DNA of 36,438 nt from an uncultured Alphaproteobacteria bacterium (GCA_938074435.1 CALJEH010000065.1:1-36438); one strand, 5' to 3'. Counted from the stretch's first letter, positions 1 to 8,735 are shown. The notes: generated by a model from the sequence alone, not told the origin. Numbers and translations are program-made.

Positions 1-2
1 CA

Positions 3-653
3 TATAAACAATCATCAGATCAAATAGACAAAGTTAAATCTCACTCAAGAAATGTAAAAATCATAAATTTTCTAATATATTCATCATTAGTAATAATATC
101 TATTCTAATATTAACTCAATACATCATAAAAACAGATACAAGTAATATTAGTAATACTGTAGATTTACAGAATGCTGACACTAAAGATTATGTAAATATA
201 TCGGAAAAAATAATAGAAATTGAGAATTCTATAATTTCTGGTGTAGATGAATATAATCAGTTTTATGAAATAAAGTCAGAAAAAATAATAAATTCGTCTG
301 CTAACGCTGAAATCTTAGAACTTATAGGAATAAGTACAAAGTTAATTCTTAGAAATGAATATAAAATGAATATAATTGGTGATACAGCAATCTATGATAG
401 TAAAAGAAAACATCTCAAACTGAATAGTAATATTGAAATATCCTCAAATCAAACACCCATAATGTACATAAAAAATTTAGACATTAATCTCTCTAAAAAT
501 ATTATTAGCAGCCCTGGTCCAGTCTTGGTTAAGTATAATGATATTTGCATCAAAGGGAAAGAATTTGTAATAAGTGAGAACGGTAATAAAATAAAATTTA
601 CAAAAGGTGTAAATCTTAAATTCAAGGATACAATGTCGTGCCAATTATCTTAA
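3..653 (+). CDS. lptC: LPS export protein LptC (5' partial)
   Basis: Frame 3 is open from the left edge to the TAA at 651-653, giving 216 visible residues. The ORF track reports only the last 95 because it starts at an internal ATG (366). Visible residues about 20-42 (NFLIYSSLVIISILILTQYI) form one N-terminal membrane segment. The rest is a beta-rich periplasmic domain of the kind found in LptC, which takes LPS from LptBFG and passes it to LptA in the periplasm. Sequence similarity is weak, as usual for LptC; the call rests on topology and on the lptA and lptB that follow. The 3' end overlaps lptA by 16 nt. The true start lies outside the window. Confidence 0.8.
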   Translation, partial: YKQSSDQIDKVKSHSRNVKIINFLIYSSLVIISILILTQYIIKTDTSNISNTVDLQNADTKDYVNISEKIIEIENSIISGVDEYNQFYEIKSEKIINSSANAEILELIGISTKLILRNEYKMNIIGDTAIYDSKRKHLKLNSNIEISSNQTPIMYIKNLDINLSKNIISSPGPVLVKYNDICIKGKEFVISENGNKIKFTKGVNLKFKDTMSCQLS

Positions 654-1141
654 AAAAATTATTAGCTTTGGTAATTGTTATAATTATCTTTATCCCAAAT
701 TATTTACTTGCATCTCAACACAGCTTCTTAAAACTTAGTGACTCTCCCATAAGTATCGAGGCGAGCTCTCTTGAGATCATTCATAATGAGAATAAGGTTA
801 TAATGGACGGTAAAGTAAGAGTCATAAATGAAAGCTTAGCTCTTACTACTGATTATATGGAACTTTACTACAATTTGGTTGACTCAAATAATAGTATTGA
901 AATTACAAGAATATATTGTGATGGAAACGTTTTAATTGATTTTGATGATCAGCTTATAACAAGCCAGGTTGCAGAATATGATCTAAAATCAAATACATTA
1001 CTTTTAAAGAAAGATGTTTTAATTAGTAAAAATGAAGGAAATAATATTAAAGCCGAAGAAGTGCTTGTTGATCTTAATACAATGCGCATTACAATGAAAT
1101 CAAATGAAAGAGTAAGGGCATTTATTACACCAAACAATTAA
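638..1141 (+). CDS. lptA: Lipopolysaccharide transport periplasmic protein LptA
   Basis: This is a 167-residue OstA/LptA-family protein that forms the periplasmic bridge carrying LPS from LptC to the outer-membrane LptD. The start is GTG at 638, supported by an AAGGA ribosome site at 624-628 inside the end of lptC. Residues 1-26 look like a signal peptide (KKLLALVIVIIIFIPNYLLAS). The mature part begins with SDSPISIEASSLEI and continues with repeating beta-strand units (NKVIMDGKVRVI, IYCDGNVLIDF), which is the LptA jelly-roll pattern. The gene overlaps lptC and is followed after 12 nt by lptB, so the three are probably co-transcribed and partly translationally coupled. Confidence 0.88.
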   Translation: MPIILKKLLALVIVIIIFIPNYLLASQHSFLKLSDSPISIEASSLEIIHNENKVIMDGKVRVINESLALTTDYMELYYNLVDSNNSIEITRIYCDGNVLIDFDDQLITSQVAEYDLKSNTLLLKKDVLISKNEGNNIKAEEVLVDLNTMRITMKSNERVRAFITPNN

Positions 1142-1153
1142 TATGAGAACTTG

Positions 1154-1882
1154 ATGACAAACCATGCACTCACCATTGAAGATATTGCGAAAGATTATAA
1201 AAGTAAAAATGTAATCAATAATATATCAATGGCAATCAATCCCGGTGAGATTATTGGTTTATTAGGACCAAATGGTGCTGGTAAGACAACATTGTTTTAT
1301 ATAATTATGGGACTGATTAAACCAAATAGTGGGCAAATAAAATTAGATGGGTATGACATTACCAAACTAGCTATGTATAGTAGGGCTCGATTAGGTATAA
1401 GTTATTTGCCTCAAGAGCCTTCGATATTTAGAGGCATGAATGTTACGGATAATATAAATTGTGTTCTAGAAATCACCGAGAAAAATAGTAAACTTAGAAA
1501 AATAAAACTAGAAAAATTAATTGAAATATTTGGACTTGAAAAAATACAAAAAAGTCCAGCAAGGGTCCTTTCAGGAGGTGAAAGGAGAAGAGTAGAAATT
1601 GCAAGGGCTATTGCTACCCAACCTAAGTATATTTTAATGGACGAACCTTTTTCTGGTGTTGATCCAATCGCAATCGAAGAAATCAAGAAAATTATCCGAT
1701 CGTTAAGTGATAACAATATCGGAATTATAATAACAGATCATAATGTTAGGGATACACTTAGTTTAATTGATCGAGCTTATCTTATTTATGAGGGTAGAAT
1801 TTTAATAAGTGGGTCATCTGATGAAATATTAAAAAGCAATGACGCAAAGAAGGTTTATTTAGGCAATGACTTTAATATTTAG
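1154..1882 (+). CDS. lptB: LPS export ABC transporter ATP-binding protein LptB
   Basis: This is the cytoplasmic ATPase of the LptBFG extractor that powers LPS transport. It has a Walker A motif GPNGAGKTT near residue 38, a Q-loop (YLPQEPSIF), the ABC signature LSGGERRR, Walker B YILMDEP followed by the D-loop, and the switch histidine in IITDHNVRDT. The DHNVRDTL stretch is characteristic of LptB. I prefer ATG 1154 over the ORF-track TTG at 1151 because GAG at 1145-1147 is well spaced for it. It sits between lptA and rpoN, the standard proteobacterial order. LptF and LptG are not in the window. About 242 residues is the normal length. Confidence 0.95.
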   Translation: MTNHALTIEDIAKDYKSKNVINNISMAINPGEIIGLLGPNGAGKTTLFYIIMGLIKPNSGQIKLDGYDITKLAMYSRARLGISYLPQEPSIFRGMNVTDNINCVLEITEKNSKLRKIKLEKLIEIFGLEKIQKSPARVLSGGERRRVEIARAIATQPKYILMDEPFSGVDPIAIEEIKKIIRSLSDNNIGIIITDHNVRDTLSLIDRAYLIYEGRILISGSSDEILKSNDAKKVYLGNDFNI

Positions 1883-1891
1883 TTGGATATT

Positions 1892-3211
1892 ATGAGCCTT
1901 GGATTAATAAATTTAACTAAATTAAACCAAGTTCAAAGTCTCTCCCCACAGGCTCAGCTTACAATAAAATTATTGAGTCTGAACAATGCTGAACTTGAGA
2001 ACTTTCTTGAAAAAAAAATAGAAGATAACCCACTTCTTATTGAAAAAGAATCTTCAACAAAGGACGATTTTCAAGTCCAACCATTTACCGATAAATATAC
2101 TAGAAATTCTGTGAATTTAGACATGATAAATAATGTCAGTTATTCCAAGTCATTAAGAGAACATCTAATTGATCAACTTACTATTTCTAATCTCAATGTA
2201 AGAGAAAAGATTGTTTCAAATTATTTAATAAATACACTCGATGATGCAGGTTATATTACTGAAGAAGAGGAAAGAATTTGTCAAACACTTGGTATTGATC
2301 TGAATTTTTATAACTCAGTTGTCACAAAACTTCAAAGTTTTGAACCGACGGGAGTCTTTTCAAGATCACTTAAAGAATGCCTCACATCACAACTTACCGA
2401 GAGAGGTCTAATAAATAAACAACTAATCCTTCTACTTAATCATATCCAATTACTTGCAGATGATAATTTTAAGAAATTACTGCAAATAATGAATATTACA
2501 AAAGAAGAACTTTCTGACTTAATAAAAATAATTAGGAAATGTAATCCTAAACCAGGACTTAATTACTCAAAGGATACGCTAGAAGTAATTACTCCTGATA
2601 TTGTGATTAAAAGAAACGAAAGTGGTATGTATTCTATAAAATTAACTCAGAATTATTTTTCCAATATAATAATTGATGCAACATATAAAGATGCAATTCA
2701 AAATAAAGTAAAGAATAATGATTCTTTATACGGTCATTTCACAGAAGCTAAAATGATACTAGCCAGTATAGCTCAAAGACAGAAAACATTATTGAAGGTT
2801 GCATATGAAGTTATGCTTCAACAACGTAATTTTCTTGAAAATGGTATTAATTTTATGAAACCATTAAATTTAGATAAAATTGCCAAAATTACAAATCTAC
2901 ATATTTCAACAATAAGTAGATCAATTCAAAATAAATTTATTGAAACACCCCGGGGAACTTTTGAAATGAAATATTTCTTTGACTCAGGTCTTTCTAAGAA
3001 AAACTCCGATGAAAAAATATCATCCAAATCTATAGAAAACAGAATAAAAGAATTGATAAAGAATGAAAAAAAAGATGATATTTTATCTGATGATAAGATA
3101 GTAAGATTATTGGAGGATTTTGACATAAGAATTGCTAGAAGAACTGTTGCTAAATACAGAACGAAGCTGAATATTTTACCATCGTCAAAAAGAAAGAATA
3201 AGTTTTTGTGA
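1892..3211 (+). CDS. rpoN: RNA polymerase sigma-54 factor RpoN
   Basis: This is the alternative sigma factor that recognises -24/-12 promoters and needs an AAA+ activator to melt DNA. The N-terminal activator-contact region reads MSLGLINLTKLNQVQSLSPQAQL, matching the usual MSLGL..Q.Q.L start, so I choose ATG 1892 over the ORF-track TTG at 1883. A core-binding region follows. The C-terminal DNA-binding domain has a helix-turn-helix (HISTISRSIQNKFIETPRGTF) and an intact RpoN box (ARRTVAKYR). At 439 residues it is slightly short but complete. It lies 9 nt after lptB. The hpf and ptsN genes that often follow rpoN in proteobacteria are absent. No sigma-54 activator gene is in the window. Confidence 0.95.
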   Translation: MSLGLINLTKLNQVQSLSPQAQLTIKLLSLNNAELENFLEKKIEDNPLLIEKESSTKDDFQVQPFTDKYTRNSVNLDMINNVSYSKSLREHLIDQLTISNLNVREKIVSNYLINTLDDAGYITEEEERICQTLGIDLNFYNSVVTKLQSFEPTGVFSRSLKECLTSQLTERGLINKQLILLLNHIQLLADDNFKKLLQIMNITKEELSDLIKIIRKCNPKPGLNYSKDTLEVITPDIVIKRNESGMYSIKLTQNYFSNIIIDATYKDAIQNKVKNNDSLYGHFTEAKMILASIAQRQKTLLKVAYEVMLQQRNFLENGINFMKPLNLDKIAKITNLHISTISRSIQNKFIETPRGTFEMKYFFDSGLSKKNSDEKISSKSIENRIKELIKNEKKDDILSDDKIVRLLEDFDIRIARRTVAKYRTKLNILPSSKRKNKFL

Positions 3212-3245
3212 TAATCTATTTAAATTTTAAGGGAGTTTTTAAACA

Positions 3246-4241
3246 ATGGTTACTAAGATTGATATGCACACTCATGTTGCACCAAGAGAGGCTGTAAAAG
3301 TTGCAGATAAAGGAGGGAATTGGCATGGTGTAGAGTTTTATCGAGATCAAAATGATAAACTCACAACATCCTTTGGAGGGGAAACAATGGCTTTACCATG
3401 GCCTAGAAAAATGGAAACTCCGCAAGATAGATTAAAATCTATGAGTGAAAGAGATGTTGATGTTCATGTTCTAAGTATGAGTCCACTCATGCATTGGCAT
3501 AAACTTGATAGTAAGAATGCCAAGTCTTATGCTATAGATGTAAATGATGACATCTCAGATTATGCAAATATAGATAATAAAAGGTTTCAGGCTCTATGTT
3601 TTTTACCATTACAGGATACAGATGCATCAATTTATGAATTAGAAAGATGTGTCCAATCAAAAAAAATGATGGGTGCCATGGTAGCCACAAACATCAATGG
3701 AATGGATTGGGATAACGATAAGCTATATCCCGTCTTGGAGGCTGCTAATAAATTGAAATGTTTAGTATTTTTTCACCCTACAAGGGGCAGAGCAAACTCA
3801 TGGCTACAAAATTATCATCTTAGAAATCTTATTGGTAACCCACTTGAAACGACTGTTGCTATGGCAAATATTATTTTTGGAGGCATATTAGATAAATTGT
3901 CCGACTTAAACTTATGCTTTGCTCATGGGGGCGGCTTTATGCGACAAGGAGTTGGACGCTTTGATCATGGATATAGGGTAAGAGATGAAGCTAAACTGAA
4001 TATTTCATCACTACCTTCAGAATATTTAAAAAGTTTCTATTACGATACTATAACACATTCTGAGGATGGATTAAGAAACTTAATAGATATTGTAGGTATA
4101 GATAGAATTTTCCTTGGAAGTGATTATCCCGCAGATATGGGAGAGCCGTATCCAGTGGATTTTGTTAATAATTCGAATCTCCTATCTGTAGAGGAAAAAG
4201 AAAAAATACTAAGTAAAAATATTTTATCTTTCTTAAAATAA
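3246..4241 (+). CDS. Amidohydrolase, ACMSD-like (amidohydrolase family 2)
   Basis: This 331-residue TIM-barrel metal enzyme belongs to the family containing aminocarboxymuconate-semialdehyde decarboxylase, LigI/LigJ-type hydrolases and related decarboxylases. The metal-binding set is complete: HTH at residues 8-10, H177 in FFHPTRGR, H227 in CFAHGGG and D293 in FLGSDYP. A conserved arginine follows H227 (GVGRFDHGY). The enzyme is cytosolic and probably hydrolyses or decarboxylates an unsaturated or cyclic carboxylate; the substrate cannot be read from sequence. GGGAG at 3231-3235 supports the ATG. It begins 34 nt after rpoN and is followed after 12 nt by the CMD-family gene, so the two probably act together. 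Confidence 0.85.
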   Translation: MVTKIDMHTHVAPREAVKVADKGGNWHGVEFYRDQNDKLTTSFGGETMALPWPRKMETPQDRLKSMSERDVDVHVLSMSPLMHWHKLDSKNAKSYAIDVNDDISDYANIDNKRFQALCFLPLQDTDASIYELERCVQSKKMMGAMVATNINGMDWDNDKLYPVLEAANKLKCLVFFHPTRGRANSWLQNYHLRNLIGNPLETTVAMANIIFGGILDKLSDLNLCFAHGGGFMRQGVGRFDHGYRVRDEAKLNISSLPSEYLKSFYYDTITHSEDGLRNLIDIVGIDRIFLGSDYPADMGEPYPVDFVNNSNLLSVEEKEKILSKNILSFLK

Positions 4242-4253
4242 TGAGGATACAAA

Positions 4254-4661
4254 ATGAAAAATAATAAAAAACAAAATGAGTTATCTAGAACTTTTGCTGA
4301 AAGGCGCAGTCATGTATACCCAGCACACAAGTGGCTAGCGGAAAAATTTCCTGAATATGTGCGAATAATGCTGGATTTAGACTATGAAATAAGACAGAAA
4401 ACAAGAATATTTGATGAAAAAATGCATGAATTATTTCATATAATTGCTCTTGCTGTAAAAGGATCAAATCCTCATAACCAACAACACTTAAAAGCACACA
4501 TAAAAAAAGGCCTACAATTAGGATTGGCTCCAGAAGAAATTGCTGAAGCTTTAATGGTTTGCGTTAACCCAGGTGGGGCTATGGTTCTCACATATAGCGT
4601 AACTTGTATGCTTGAAGCAATAGATGAATTGAAACAAGAAGGCTGGGAAGAACCAAAATAA
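4254..4661 (+). CDS. Carboxymuconolactone decarboxylase (CMD) family protein
   Basis: This 135-residue all-helical protein has the CMD/AhpD-like core (HIIALAVKG, HIKKGLQLGLAPEEIAEALMVCVNPGG). The EEIAEAL-GG pattern matches the CMD domain. The CxxC pair needed for AhpD-type peroxidase chemistry is missing, so a gamma-carboxymuconolactone decarboxylase-like or structural role is more likely than peroxide reduction. A GAGGA site lies just upstream of the ATG. It is cotranscribed with the preceding amidohydrolase and converges on the minus-strand operon with only 18 nt between stop codons. The exact reaction is unknown. Confidence 0.8.
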   Translation: MKNNKKQNELSRTFAERRSHVYPAHKWLAEKFPEYVRIMLDLDYEIRQKTRIFDEKMHELFHIIALAVKGSNPHNQQHLKAHIKKGLQLGLAPEEIAEALMVCVNPGGAMVLTYSVTCMLEAIDELKQEGWEEPK

Positions 4662-4679
4662 AGTAAATTATCTATCTAA

Positions 4680-5783
4680 TTAGATATTAGCTAATGGAAC
4701 CGGCTGACCCGTTTCTGATGCTTCAGCCATCGCTAAAGTTACAGCTAATGTCTGTCTTGCTTCTTTAGCTGTTGTTAGGTGGCATTTGGACCCTGTTGAC
4801 TGTGCATCTAGCCATTCTTTGGTTTCATCAGCTATTCTTCCGAACATGACCCCATCCGCCCACTCACCTGATGACCTACTTCCCAAAAATGCAAGTTTTA
4901 ACTTTTGGTCTTCAGCATAAGCGTTACTATAACCATGCTCTGAATATAATATCTGATCCCTATGATCGTCATCAATTAAAATAACTCCATCTCGACCCAT
5001 AATCTCAAGCCTTACACTTTGTCCAGTTGTGGGGAAACCACCTGGTAAAGCATAACAAATGTCAAAAGAGAATACCGCACCTGTTGAATATTTTACCATG
5101 GTCAAGCTTATATCATCTACGTCATAACCTTGATCACGAAAAATAGTTCCATGCCCCATTGCCTGTACTTCTATGGGTGATACGTCTGGACCCAAACACC
5201 ACCCTATATAATCAACATTGTATGTAATTATATCAAGTATGGGTGTAGCCTCTGGACATCTCTTAAGTATTTCAAGCATATTTGTTCTTGTATTATAAAC
5301 TCGTGTCATTCCACCAAGAATGGGGCCTAATTTTCCTTTTGAAATCTCATCATGAGCCACAAAATACTTTTGAAGAAATCTTTGCGAATAGCCAATTCTC
5401 AGATCAACTCCTTTTTCTTCAGCTAGTTTTGATAGTCTATCCCCATCTTCAATCGTTAGTGCAAGTGGTTTTTCAACCAGAACAGATTTCCCAGCACTTA
5501 TGGCAGCCTCTACAGACTCTCTGTGCTCATCCTCTGGGGTTGAAACAATTATAACATCGACGTTAGGATCATTTATTACTTCATAGTTGTCAGTGGTAAA
5601 TCCATTAGCATTAGTTGATTTTGCTAACTTTTCTGCAAATGTCTCATTTACATCTGAAACGACAAGATATTTCACTGCTGAATGAAGTGCAGCAAGTTTT
5701 GCTCTATGAGTACCAATCCTGCCCGAACCAATTACACCGACACCTATCTGTCTTTTCTTATAACTATTGCCTGATATTATCAT
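4680..5783 (-). CDS. Gfo/Idh/MocA-family oxidoreductase (Gfo/Idh 1)
   Basis: This 367-residue NAD(P)-dependent dehydrogenase resembles inositol 2-dehydrogenase. Residues 13-25 (IGVGVIGSGRIGTH) form the Rossmann dinucleotide loop, and the family EKP motif is at 104-106 (EKPLAL). In Bacillus inositol dehydrogenase the catalytic dyad is D-x3-H; here the aligned stretch is LDIITYNVD, with Asp184 kept and Tyr188 in place of His. The gene is last in the minus-strand operon and its ATG overlaps the stop of the dioxygenase gene by 4 nt (ATGA), indicating translational coupling. Sugar, inositol or sugar-acid oxidation is the usual role; the substrate here is unknown. Confidence 0.88.
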   Translation of the reverse strand: MIISGNSYKKRQIGVGVIGSGRIGTHRAKLAALHSAVKYLVVSDVNETFAEKLAKSTNANGFTTDNYEVINDPNVDVIIVSTPEDEHRESVEAAISAGKSVLVEKPLALTIEDGDRLSKLAEEKGVDLRIGYSQRFLQKYFVAHDEISKGKLGPILGGMTRVYNTRTNMLEILKRCPEATPILDIITYNVDYIGWCLGPDVSPIEVQAMGHGTIFRDQGYDVDDISLTMVKYSTGAVFSFDICYALPGGFPTTGQSVRLEIMGRDGVILIDDDHRDQILYSEHGYSNAYAEDQKLKLAFLGSRSSGEWADGVMFGRIADETKEWLDAQSTGSKCHLTTAKEARQTLAVTLAMAEASETGQPVPLANI

Positions 5784-6805
5784 GCTACTTCTCTTTTAGG
5801 TATTCCACCCTTTTCCACATATGAATACCTCTCCATAAGCTCAGGAGCTAAACTTCTCCTGTGTTCTGTTGGAAATGATATCCACATACGTAGTAAATGT
5901 CTTTTCAATTTAGGATCATCATAATCCTCATAATCTTCTCTCGCATGCAATATTTGATGATTATTGATAAACTGAATATCTCCTTGTTGGAAACCCATAG
6001 ATAATCTAAGAGATTCTCGTTCACTTATCTCTTGAACAACATCTAGTGCTTCACGTTGGAGTTCTGTTAGTGCAAGATGCTCCCCATGACGTGCAACAGA
6101 CTCAAAAAATGCTCTTGAAGTAATTCTTGATGTTAATTTGCCATCATGATAGCTAAACATGGGGCATGTGTACCATGGTTGTTCCCCTTCTGGATTCTCT
6201 CCTCTCCAATCAAGATTAAATGGTTGATGCAATACTTCAATTAGATCAGGTCTTTCTTTTCTCAAAACATTATGAATAGTGAGTGCTGATACTAGATAAC
6301 TTGCCCCACCTTTTTTAGCTTTTCTTTGACAAAATAATCCAACTACATCAACTGGTAATTGATCGGAATGGAAGTCCATTTTAAGTTTGGTTTGATACAT
6401 TCTTGTTGTCGGATCTGATATGGATTTTCCTTCATCTGTAACATGTCCGAGTAAGTGACCCCTTGTGTTTTGTGATACAGGTGTACCCAAATGAATACCA
6501 ATTCCCCAATAAATTAACTCACATTCATCGTCTGTGTATTTATCTCTATCAATTCCTCTAATCAATACAAAACCAAGTTGGTTTTCTAGAACATCATATA
6601 ATGAATGGATTTTTTTTGATAATGTTGGCAATACAAAATCTTCTTTATGGAAAGGAATTTTAATATCATTCTCTATCAAATATTTAAGTGCTTCATCTAT
6701 TTCTTTAAGCTCTAGATCATTAAGGTGTAGCAGCCACTCAATTGAGTTTTGTATTTCAGGTCCAACCCAAGCTGCTCGTTCATTGACTTCATTATTTAAT
6801 ACCAT
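5780..6805 (-). CDS. TauD/TfdA-like Fe(II)/2-oxoglutarate-dependent dioxygenase
   Basis: This 341-residue cytosolic oxygenase has the iron facial triad H146-x-D148 (DFHSDQLP) and H287 (QILHARE), plus arginines in KRHLLRMW that would bind 2-oxoglutarate. Such enzymes hydroxylate unactivated C-H bonds, often releasing a side group, as in taurine, 2,4-D or butyrobetaine metabolism. The ORF track begins 22 codons upstream, inside terC. I choose ATG 6805 because it is preceded by a clear GAAGGA site on the minus strand and starts 2 nt past the terC stop. It overlaps the downstream Gfo/Idh gene by ATGA. The substrate is not predictable. Confidence 0.87.
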   Translation of the reverse strand: MVLNNEVNERAAWVGPEIQNSIEWLLHLNDLELKEIDEALKYLIENDIKIPFHKEDFVLPTLSKKIHSLYDVLENQLGFVLIRGIDRDKYTDDECELIYWGIGIHLGTPVSQNTRGHLLGHVTDEGKSISDPTTRMYQTKLKMDFHSDQLPVDVVGLFCQRKAKKGGASYLVSALTIHNVLRKERPDLIEVLHQPFNLDWRGENPEGEQPWYTCPMFSYHDGKLTSRITSRAFFESVARHGEHLALTELQREALDVVQEISERESLRLSMGFQQGDIQFINNHQILHAREDYEDYDDPKLKRHLLRMWISFPTEHRRSLAPELMERYSYVEKGGIPKREVA

Positions 6806-6807
6806 AT

Positions 6808-7494
6808 TCAAATATCCTTCTTTCTTGACTTCACTAATACACGCGCGGTAACTACCACGAGAACTGCACATGAAACAGATCCAATAAATCCATTATCCTC
6901 ATTCATGAATGAAAATATAACCTGATTACCTTTATCTGTAAACAAAAGATGACCAGAAATCCAACCCAAGAGTCCGCCTCCAAACCAGATAAGAACTGGA
7001 TACTTCGAAAAAACATTAAGTAGGAAAGAGCTGCCAATAAATAGAAGAGGAATTGCTAAGACTATTCCAAAAATAATGAGTGGAATTGATCCGTGAGCTG
7101 CCGCGGCAACTGCAAGAACGTTATCCAAACTCATCGCTGCATCAGCAATCGCAATTGTAAAAATTACTTTAACTAATGTTTTTGCTTCACCTTTATCTTG
7201 ATGATGATTCTCATCTTCAGGTAATATTAATTTTATTGCAATCCATATAAGCAGAATCCCACCAATAGTTCTTATATATGGTACATCCAAAATTAATGTA
7301 ACTATACTTGCGAAAATAATCCTGAGCAAAATTGCTGTAGCTACGCCAAAGAACATGCCAATTCTTTTTTGTTTTTGAGGCAATCCTCTGCAAGCGAGAG
7401 CAATCACAATCGCATTATCACCACTTAGAATTAGATCAATCCAAACTATTTGAAGAACAACAACCCAATCAATTGCGCCTAAGAACGAGCCCAT
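6808..7494 (-). CDS. TerC/YjbE-family integral membrane protein, putative metal exporter
   Basis: This 228-residue polytopic inner-membrane protein has about seven hydrophobic segments. The TerC signatures are present: IDLILSGDNAIVIALAC near the N-terminus and DAAMSLDNVLAVAAAA in the second half, with acidic and Asn residues inside membrane segments as expected for metal binding. Members of this family have been linked to Mn(II) export or metal loading of exported proteins. It lies between two genes of a catabolic operon, 23 nt after Gfo/Idh 2 and 2 nt before the dioxygenase, so it is probably cotranscribed. Why a metal transporter sits here is unclear. No yybP-ykoY-like leader was recognised. 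Confidence 0.85.
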   Translation of the reverse strand: MGSFLGAIDWVVVLQIVWIDLILSGDNAIVIALACRGLPQKQKRIGMFFGVATAILLRIIFASIVTLILDVPYIRTIGGILLIWIAIKLILPEDENHHQDKGEAKTLVKVIFTIAIADAAMSLDNVLAVAAAAHGSIPLIIFGIVLAIPLLFIGSSFLLNVFSKYPVLIWFGGGLLGWISGHLLFTDKGNQVIFSFMNEDNGFIGSVSCAVLVVVTARVLVKSRKKDI

Positions 7495-7517
7495 TCAGTG
7501 TTTATCCCAATTCAGTA

Positions 7518-8567
7518 TCATAAAAAATCATTCCGAGGTAAAGAAACCGGTTCACCAAGCTCAACTGATAAATCCGCAGCTTGATAAACTTGCATAACTA
7601 ATTTTGCTTCTTCTCCTGTCACCATAACTGGAGTATCAAAAACTATTGAATTTATGAAATGATTTATCTCTTCGTGCATTGAACCTGCAAAAACATGATC
7701 TATTTGTTCGCCCGGCATTGAAGAAAGAGGGTACCTGATTCCATCCCTTGTTGTGTTAAGCTGTATGTCCTTGTGCGAGTCATCAATTGTAAGCGTGCCA
7801 TCAGTTCCAACAATCTCAATGAATGCTTGTACGTAATTCGGATAACCAATTGGAAGAATCCAACCAATTCCAATTGTGATAGTTGTTCCATCATCCATTG
7901 TAATCATTACCCATTGATGATCTGGAGTCTCACTTTTTCTTGAAAATAATTTACCTGAAGTTTGTGAATATACTCTGATTGGTTTTCTTGGTTGCATTGC
8001 CCACAGAACAAAATCTAAATCATGAACGCCAGCAATCGAGGTAGGTGACATTTTTGACCTTCCAGTAATCTTTTCACCAAGTTCCCTTGTTGAGTTCCTT
8101 GATATAAGACATGTAACAGGATCACCTATCAGCCCTCCCTTTAATGCCTTGTTGATATATGCATATCTTGGATCAAATCTTCTGGAATAACCTACAGTCA
8201 TCTTTAAATTATTTTTACTTGCAAGTTCAAGTGCCTGGTCAGTTTCAGCTATTGTTGGCGCAATAGGCTTTTCTACAAAAACATGTTTCCCTTTCTCTAA
8301 ACATTCCATCACAATTGGGAAACGGACTGTTTCTGGTGTCATAGAAATGACAATAGCATCTATACCTGGATCATCCGCAAGCTCTCTCCAATTATTAGTA
8401 ATTTGATCAGGTTTTAACTCTTTTTTGAGCTCTGCCACTCTATGCTCGTCTATTTCTGCAATAGATAACCGGTCAATTAGGGGGTTTTTTCGGCAAGCCG
8501 CTGCTCTTATACCACCAACCCATCCAGCACCAATAACTGCTGCATTTATTTGATTTAACTTTGCCAT
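7518..8567 (-). CDS. Gfo/Idh/MocA-family oxidoreductase (Gfo/Idh 2)
   Basis: This 349-residue NAD(P)-dependent dehydrogenase has the nucleotide loop AAVIGAGWVGGIRAA at residues 9-23 and the family motif EKP at 99-101. The GVHDLDF stretch carries His182, but the position four residues before it is Ile instead of the Asp of the D-x3-H dyad. The ORF track starts at TTG 8597. I prefer ATG 8567 because MAKLNQINAAVIG puts the Rossmann strand at the usual distance from the N-terminus. It is the first gene of the minus-strand operon (this gene, terC, dioxygenase, Gfo/Idh 1) and is divergent from the MmgE/PrpD gene, sharing its control region. Confidence 0.87.
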   Translation of the reverse strand: MAKLNQINAAVIGAGWVGGIRAAACRKNPLIDRLSIAEIDEHRVAELKKELKPDQITNNWRELADDPGIDAIVISMTPETVRFPIVMECLEKGKHVFVEKPIAPTIAETDQALELASKNNLKMTVGYSRRFDPRYAYINKALKGGLIGDPVTCLISRNSTRELGEKITGRSKMSPTSIAGVHDLDFVLWAMQPRKPIRVYSQTSGKLFSRKSETPDHQWVMITMDDGTTITIGIGWILPIGYPNYVQAFIEIVGTDGTLTIDDSHKDIQLNTTRDGIRYPLSSMPGEQIDHVFAGSMHEEINHFINSIVFDTPVMVTGEEAKLVMQVYQAADLSVELGEPVSLPRNDFL

Positions 8568-8619
8568 GTTAGAAAATAAATTCCATTTTAAAAACAAACT
8601 AACTTTAGCATAGAGAATT

Positions 8620-8658
8620 TAGTTTTCATTAAAAAAAATTATATTTTAACGAAAATTA
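8620..8658. promoter_or_regulatory. Imperfect inverted repeat in divergent control region (candidate operator)
   Basis: Arms TAGTTTTCATTAAAA (8620-8634) and TTTTAACGAAAATTA (8644-8658) are complementary at 13 of 15 positions around a 9-nt AT spacer. The element lies between the two divergent catabolic operons, just upstream of the candidate plus-strand promoter. It could be a binding site for a dimeric regulator serving both directions. The high AT content makes chance partly possible. Confidence 0.35.
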
Positions 8659-8665
8659 GGCTCTA

Positions 8666-8694
8666 TTGACAAGAGGTCGATTTATTGTAAGTAT
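8666..8694 (+). promoter_or_regulatory. Candidate sigma-70-type promoter for the MmgE/PrpD-TRAP operon
   Basis: A perfect -35 hexamer TTGACA lies at 8666-8671, followed 16-17 nt later by a weak -10-like TAAGTA (8688-8693). Transcription from here would leave a short leader before the strong AGGGGGG ribosome site at about 8722-8728 and the ATG at 8736. The -10 is poor, so this is a moderate call. Confidence 0.4.
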
Positions 8695-8735
8695 TAAACC
8701 CTAATTATCTAATGTATTGCTAGGGGGGAACACAA

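Noticed and set aside
7495-7517. Mn-sensing (yybP-ykoY) riboswitch ahead of terC
   Set aside because: Only 23 nt separate terC from the preceding gene and the upstream sequence is coding; there is no room for such a structure.
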